Part shown: positions 60,568 through 64,000 of the stretch, in pieces
Numbering within the stretch: position 1 is the first letter of the stretch
Layout of the letters: every line of letters begins with the position of its first letter
Source of the DNA: Anaerolineae bacterium
GTDB lineage: Bacteria; Chloroflexota; Anaerolineae; Promineifilales; Promineifilaceae
DNA: 64,000 nt
Assembly: GCA_023382655.1 (NCBI GenBank)
Contig: JAHDWK010000006.1
Location: 248,001-312,000 of the forward strand
Direction: 5' to 3'
Made by a program: the position numbers and the translations under genes
The notes under the pieces: model-generated
What the model was told of the DNA's origin: nothing
What the model saw: only the letters and a program-made list of their open reading frames with translations
Databases searched by the model: none

Positions 60568-60825
60568 ATGCCTACGATTCTTTACACACATGGTTGGCGG
60601 CTTTTTTTCTACGCAAATGAGCGCAATGAGCCGCCGCATATCCATGCGCGGAAGGGCGATATGGAGTGTAAATATTGGCTCCTCGTTGACGAATTTGACA
60701 TTGAACCGGCCTATGAATATGGCCTGAATTCATCCGCTCGCCGTGAAATTCGGCAGATTATCTTTGCCGATTTTGATCATCTTGTGGCAGAATACCAACG
60801 CATTCATGGAGGCGAAAATGAGTGA
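60568..60825 (+). CDS. DUF4160 protein
   Basis: An 85-residue protein with the DUF4160 layout: GWRLFFYANERNEPPHIHARKGD, a CKYWL strand, then RREIRQIIFADFDHLVAEYQRIHG. DUF4160 genes are commonly paired with DUF2442 genes and have been suggested to form toxin-antitoxin-like pairs; the activity is unproven. It overlaps the next gene by eight bases. Neither gene of the pair carries an ACGGCCGT octamer. Confidence 0.8.
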   Translation: MPTILYTHGWRLFFYANERNEPPHIHARKGDMECKYWLLVDEFDIEPAYEYGLNSSARREIRQIIFADFDHLVAEYQRIHGGENE

Positions 60826-61072
60826 AAAAATTCATGAAGTAGAAATTGTAGAAATTGAAAAGAGGTTCCTGCACCTTCTTGTAGATGGACAACGGTATCG
60901 CCTTCAATGGGTGGATTGCTCCGCCAAATTAGCACAAGCTACTGACCAGGAACGCCATTACATCGCAATTTCCCCCTCTGGTTACGGCCTGCATTGGCCG
61001 TTACTTGATGAAGACTTAGCCATTACCCCACTTCTACAACAGGCCGAGAAGATTGAGCCAGAAGCTGTCTAG
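60818..61072 (+). CDS. DUF2442 protein
   Basis: An 84-residue protein with the DUF2442 pattern: a [22 protein letters not shown] strand set, [19 protein letters not shown], and [15 protein letters not shown], which ends in the family's W-P-x-xDEDL motif. ATG 60818 follows GGAGG (60810-60814), and lies inside the end of the DUF4160 gene. A longer frame from 60743 is rejected. Confidence 0.8.
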   Translation: MSEKIHEVEIVEIEKRFLHLLVDGQRYRLQWVDCSAKLAQATDQERHYIAISPSGYGLHWPLLDEDLAITPLLQQAEKIEPEAV

Positions 61073-62111
61073 GCTACACCCCGTCACTAAAACGTTGGCT
61101 TCATCTATCGAACAGTTTCTCGAACCCCTCCTGGCGTTACATTCTAGTATCCGCGAGGCGGTGGTGGCTGCCTGTGAAACGACCAGTCTGGAGCAACTGG
61201 CGGGCATTGCCCAAGAGGAAGCGGGCGATACGATCTACGCCATTGACCGGGTGAGCGAGGAACTGCTGGTTGACTTTTTCCGTCATGAGGTTGCCCGCCA
61301 CACGCCCATTGTGCTGATTGCCGAAGGGTTGCCGGGTGGCAAGCTGGTATTGCCAGAAGGGACACCAGAGGAAACGGCCGTCTGGCGCATCATCGTAGAC
61401 CCCATTGACGGCACACGCGGGCTGATGTACCAGAAACGGAGCGGCTGGATTTTGACCGGCGTCGCGCCAAACAAAGGGGCACAGACTAACCTGCAAGATA
61501 TTGAACTGGCGATCCAGACGGAGATTCCGCTGGTGAAACAGCACCTTTCAGACATGGTGTGGGCGATTCGCGGGGAAGGGGTCACGGCCGTGCGCCACAA
61601 TCGCCTCACCCATGAAACCACCCCTCTCCTTCTCCACCCCTCCCGCGCCACGACCATTGCACATGGCTTTGCCGCCATTTCCCGCTTTTTCCCTGGGGCG
61701 CGGGAGGTCTTGGCGGCGATTGATGAGGAAATTGTGCTGGCGGCATTGGGGCCGGTGCAGCCGGGCAAGGCACACTGTTTTGAAGACCAGTACATTTGCA
61801 GTGGTGGGCAGTTGTATGAGTTGATGAGTGGGCATGACCGGTTTTGTGCCGATTTGCGGCCGTTGCTCGAACCCCTCCTGGCCCAAAAAGGACAGGCGCT
61901 GGGCATCTGCTGCCACCCGTATGATCTCTGCACAGAACTGATTGCACGGGAAATGGGGGTGATGGTGACAAATGAAGGGGGACGGCCGTTGACCGCCCCG
62001 CTTGATGTGGCAAGTGATGTCGCCTGGGTGGGCTACGCCAACCCCACCATCCGCGCCCAAATCGAACCCCATTTACAAACTGCCCTGATCCGGCGTGGGC
62101 TGGTACAATAG
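61053..62111 (+). CDS. inositol monophosphatase-family protein
   Basis: A protein of up to 352 residues with the FIG superfamily core: [17 protein letters not shown] supplies the metal-binding Asp pair, IAEG upstream supplies the metal-binding Glu, and the C-terminal part reads [17 protein letters not shown], where the family has WDxAAG-like sequence. It is longer than typical IMPase and the late motif is altered, so the substrate is uncertain. The start is unclear: TTG 61053 overlaps the DUF2442 gene by 20 bases and TTG 61095 is an alternative; no ATG is available before conserved sequence. Confidence 0.7.
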   Translation: MSQKLSRLHPVTKTLASSIEQFLEPLLALHSSIREAVVAACETTSLEQLAGIAQEEAGDTIYAIDRVSEELLVDFFRHEVARHTPIVLIAEGLPGGKLVLPEGTPEETAVWRIIVDPIDGTRGLMYQKRSGWILTGVAPNKGAQTNLQDIELAIQTEIPLVKQHLSDMVWAIRGEGVTAVRHNRLTHETTPLLLHPSRATTIAHGFAAISRFFPGAREVLAAIDEEIVLAALGPVQPGKAHCFEDQYICSGGQLYELMSGHDRFCADLRPLLEPLLAQKGQALGICCHPYDLCTELIAREMGVMVTNEGGRPLTAPLDVASDVAWVGYANPTIRAQIEPHLQTALIRRGLVQ

Positions 62112-62162
62112 GTAGATACACAGATTTAACGGATAAGATGGATTTTCACGGATTTCGACAAG

Positions 62163-63491
62163 ATGATGAAAGAACCACAACCACCGCAGACCAAAACAAT
62201 ATATTTTTTTAAACCCCAGTGGGAGCGCTCCCAATCTCGATCCGTGAAGGACACAAAGAGCGCGAAGACCTTTTCTCCTCACCACCGATCACCGATTACG
62301 GATTACCGATTACGGATAACACTTGTCACCTTCCTCCTCCTGCTCATGTTAACCGGCTGTGCCGCCCCCAGCCGTGATCGCCGCGACGCGGCCAGCAGCG
62401 CCGAACCGACGCCGATTCCCACGGCCGTCGTCCCCAACAAACCCACCTACACCGTCGAACGGGGCGATGTGGTCTATGCCGCCAGTTATAGCGGCCGTAT
62501 CAGCCCTGCCAGCGAGACCAGTCTGGCCTTCCCTATGAGCGGGCAGGTGGCCGAGGTGTTTGCGGAACGAGGCGAGACGGTGCTGGCAGGGGTGCAGATT
62601 GCCCGGTTGGACACCACCGAACTGGAACGAGAACTGGCATTGGCCCAGGCGGCCTTAGAGGTAGCCCAGGCGCAGTTAACGGCCGTGGAAACTACCAATG
62701 CTACCCAACGCCACCATGCTGAACTCAATCTGGCGCTGGCGCAGCTTGATCTCGATTTTGCCACCCAACAGTCCGGGGAAAACCCCACGCCGGAACAGGC
62801 TTATCAGATTGGCCGGCTGACCATTTTGCGTGATCTGGCGCAGTTGGCGGTGGATGAATTGGTCACGGCCGTAGATCCCCAACTCAACGCCAATGTACAA
62901 CAGGCCGAACTCCGCATATCCGAACTGCAAGCAGCCATTGCTAACGCTGTGCTGATTGCGCCTACAGATGGCGTATTGGTGTCGCTCAATTTAACACCGG
63001 GTCGTTCCGTAACGGCTCAGGAGCCGGTAGGTACGCTGGCCGATCTGGAAGAACTGGAAGTCAGCGCCGAATTGCAGGACAATCAGATGGCTGAACTGGC
63101 CGAAGGCATGGCCGTTACCATCTCACCGCCCAACCGCCCCGGCGAAACATTCACCGGCACCGTGCGGCAGATGCCCTATCCCTATGGCACACGCGGCAGC
63201 GCCGATGTGCCCCCCACCGATGAGACAACCCGGTTTGTTTTTGACAATCCTGATGACGCGCGGCAATTCCAGCCGGGCGATCGGGTGCGGGTGGCGGCGG
63301 TGATTGAAGAGCGCCCCGGTGTTCTCTGGCTGCCGCCAGCGGCCGTGCGGGATTTTAACGGCCGCCACTTTGTGGTCATTCAGGACGAACAAGGCCAGAG
63401 CCGCGTTGACGTGACGTTGGGCATTGAGGGGGACGGCCGTGTGGAAATTCTAGAAGGGCTGTCGGAAGGGCAAACTATCGTAGGACAGTAA
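62163..63491 (+). CDS. efflux adaptor lipoprotein (HlyD/MacA-like membrane fusion protein)
   Basis: Up to 442 residues. Lipobox LTGC (Cys near 66 from ATG 62163) follows a hydrophobic TLVTFLLLLM stretch; then come a barrel-sandwich hybrid half, a coiled-coil hairpin (about 135-240, rich in Ala, Leu, Gln), and beta-barrel domains with GRSVTAQEPVGTLADLEELEV. The N-terminal region before the signal core is atypically long and partly made of a heptamer array (62284-62318, SPITDYRLRIT), so GTG 62244 is an alternative start. It ends in TAA within another heptamer array whose last base begins the ATG of the permease gene, so the pair likely forms a MacAB-like exporter. Confidence 0.8.
   Translation: MMKEPQPPQTKTIYFFKPQWERSQSRSVKDTKSAKTFSPHHRSPITDYRLRITLVTFLLLLMLTGCAAPSRDRRDAASSAEPTPIPTAVVPNKPTYTVERGDVVYAASYSGRISPASETSLAFPMSGQVAEVFAERGETVLAGVQIARLDTTELERELALAQAALEVAQAQLTAVETTNATQRHHAELNLALAQLDLDFATQQSGENPTPEQAYQIGRLTILRDLAQLAVDELVTAVDPQLNANVQQAELRISELQAAIANAVLIAPTDGVLVSLNLTPGRSVTAQEPVGTLADLEELEVSAELQDNQMAELAEGMAVTISPPNRPGETFTGTVRQMPYPYGTRGSADVPPTDETTRFVFDNPDDARQFQPGDRVRVAAVIEERPGVLWLPPAAVRDFNGRHFVVIQDEQGQSRVDVTLGIEGDGRVEILEGLSEGQTIVGQ
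62284..62318. repeat. ACCGATT heptamer array inside the adaptor N-terminus
   Basis: ACCGATC, ACCGATT, ACGGATT, ACCGATT, ACGGATA, five 7-bp units translated just before the signal-peptide core. Confidence 0.8.
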
Positions 63492-63550
63492 ACGGTAATC
63501 GGTAATCGGTCATCAGTAACCGATTACCGATAACCGATAACCGATTACCA
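63488..63550. repeat. nine-unit heptamer array joining adaptor and permease genes
   Basis: GTAAACG, GTAATCG, GTAATCG, GTCATCA, GTAACCG, ATTACCG, ATAACCG, ATAACCG, ATTACCA. The upstream TAA (63489-63491) is in the first unit and the downstream ATG uses the final A. Confidence 0.88.
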
Positions 63551-64000
63551 TGTCATTTCTCTACCGCATACGCGCTATTTTCACCATCACCTTCAAACGG
63601 CTGTGGGCGCAACGGGGGTTGACGGCCGTGACCCTGATCGGGTTGATCATCGCCGTCGCCCTCATTACGACTGTACCGCTGTATGCGGATGCGGTGAACT
63701 TCCGCATGTTACAGGAGCGGTTGAGTACCCAGTCAGAACGGCGCGGCCGTCCCCCGTTTGCCTATCTCTACAACTACATCGGCGCCTGGTATGGCGCGGT
63801 GCAGTGGGAAGATATTCAGCCCCTTGACGAATACATGCAAAATAGAGCGGCTGGCGCTTTAGGTCTGGCGGAAGAACTGGTCATCCGCCATGTAGAGACC
63901 GACCGTTATCGCCTGTACCCGGCCGGCAGCGAAACCTACGCCGATGAAAACCGCGCTCTGGGTATTTTTCATCTGGCGGCGACTCAGGGGATAGAAGAAG
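63550..64000 (+). CDS. ABC transporter permease, MacB/FtsX-like, N-terminal part
   Basis: The first 150 codons; the gene runs past the window end. A short cytoplasmic segment (MSFLYRIRAIFTITFKRLWAQ) precedes one membrane helix (about 24-46, LTAVTLIGLIIAVALITTVPL), and the rest is an extracytoplasmic domain, as in MacB/FtsX permeases with a large periplasmic domain. Position directly after the adaptor gene supports an export function. ATG 63550 is formed at the edge of the heptamer array and has no Shine-Dalgarno of its own, so it may depend on coupling or on the array. Confidence 0.6.
   Translation, partial: MSFLYRIRAIFTITFKRLWAQRGLTAVTLIGLIIAVALITTVPLYADAVNFRMLQERLSTQSERRGRPPFAYLYNYIGAWYGAVQWEDIQPLDEYMQNRAAGALGLAEELVIRHVETDRYRLYPAGSETYADENRALGIFHLAATQGIEE

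Overview
The window looks like a chromosomal segment of a Chloroflexota bacterium (Anaerolineae-like; an inference, not proven). The main reason is a pair of membrane proteins with the Chlor_Arch_YYY (DUF2298) architecture next to an Agl23-type protein, a combination known mainly from Chloroflexi and archaea. Housekeeping genes (dnaA, tig-clpP, thyA-folA, valS with a T-box leader, tsaD, selA) are mixed with sensor kinases, metabolic enzymes and surface-glycosylation genes. No phage, IS transposase, CRISPR array or rRNA operon was seen.

Layout. 1-2 kb: 3' end of a 2-oxoglutarate dehydrogenase E2 gene, then a hicB-hicA toxin-antitoxin module whose toxin gene carries an in-frame TGA, a second diverged copy of the E2 3' end, and an ApeA-HEPN-like gene. 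2-7 kb: acyl-CoA synthetase, GH31 glycosidase and a convergent GNAT gene. 7-13 kb: tRNA-Leu(UAG), trigger factor, ClpP, acyl-CoA dehydrogenase and convergent dnaA. 13-21 kb, minus strand: folA, thyA, a polytopic membrane protein, lplA, a membrane alpha/beta hydrolase and an M23 lipoprotein. 21-31 kb, mostly plus: aceK, T-box-valS, a small membrane protein, an orphan LivF-type ATPase, a Ser/Thr kinase, a lamin-tail protein (minus) and a SpoU methyltransferase. 31-45 kb: MocR and dodecin (minus), then TetR, two GAF histidine kinases, a P-loop kinase, selA, tsaD, AlaX, an MBL-like protein, a Crp/Fnr regulator, a YdeI-like protein and an AlkZ-like protein. 45-60 kb: a large plus-strand cluster of glycosyltransferase/YYY proteins, an ECF sigma factor with a small membrane partner, and an Agl23-NHL fusion. 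60-64 kb: DUF4160-DUF2442 pair, an IMPase-like protein, and an efflux adaptor lipoprotein with an ABC permease cut by the window end.

Two genome-scale signals stand out. First, the palindromic octamer ACGGCCGT occurs roughly 150 times by my hand count, mostly inside genes, against one or two expected from composition; this resembles cyanobacterial HIP1. Second, most intergenic gaps hold tandem arrays of 7-bp (sometimes 8-bp) units, usually followed by their own reverse complement so that they fold into hairpins, plus a few families of longer palindromes. These elements repeatedly provide the stop codon of the upstream gene, sometimes the start codon or ribosome-binding site of the downstream gene, and in several places lie in frame inside proteins (ValS, the YYY proteins, an M23 lipoprotein linker, an adaptor signal region). 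They have also entered the valS T-box leader.
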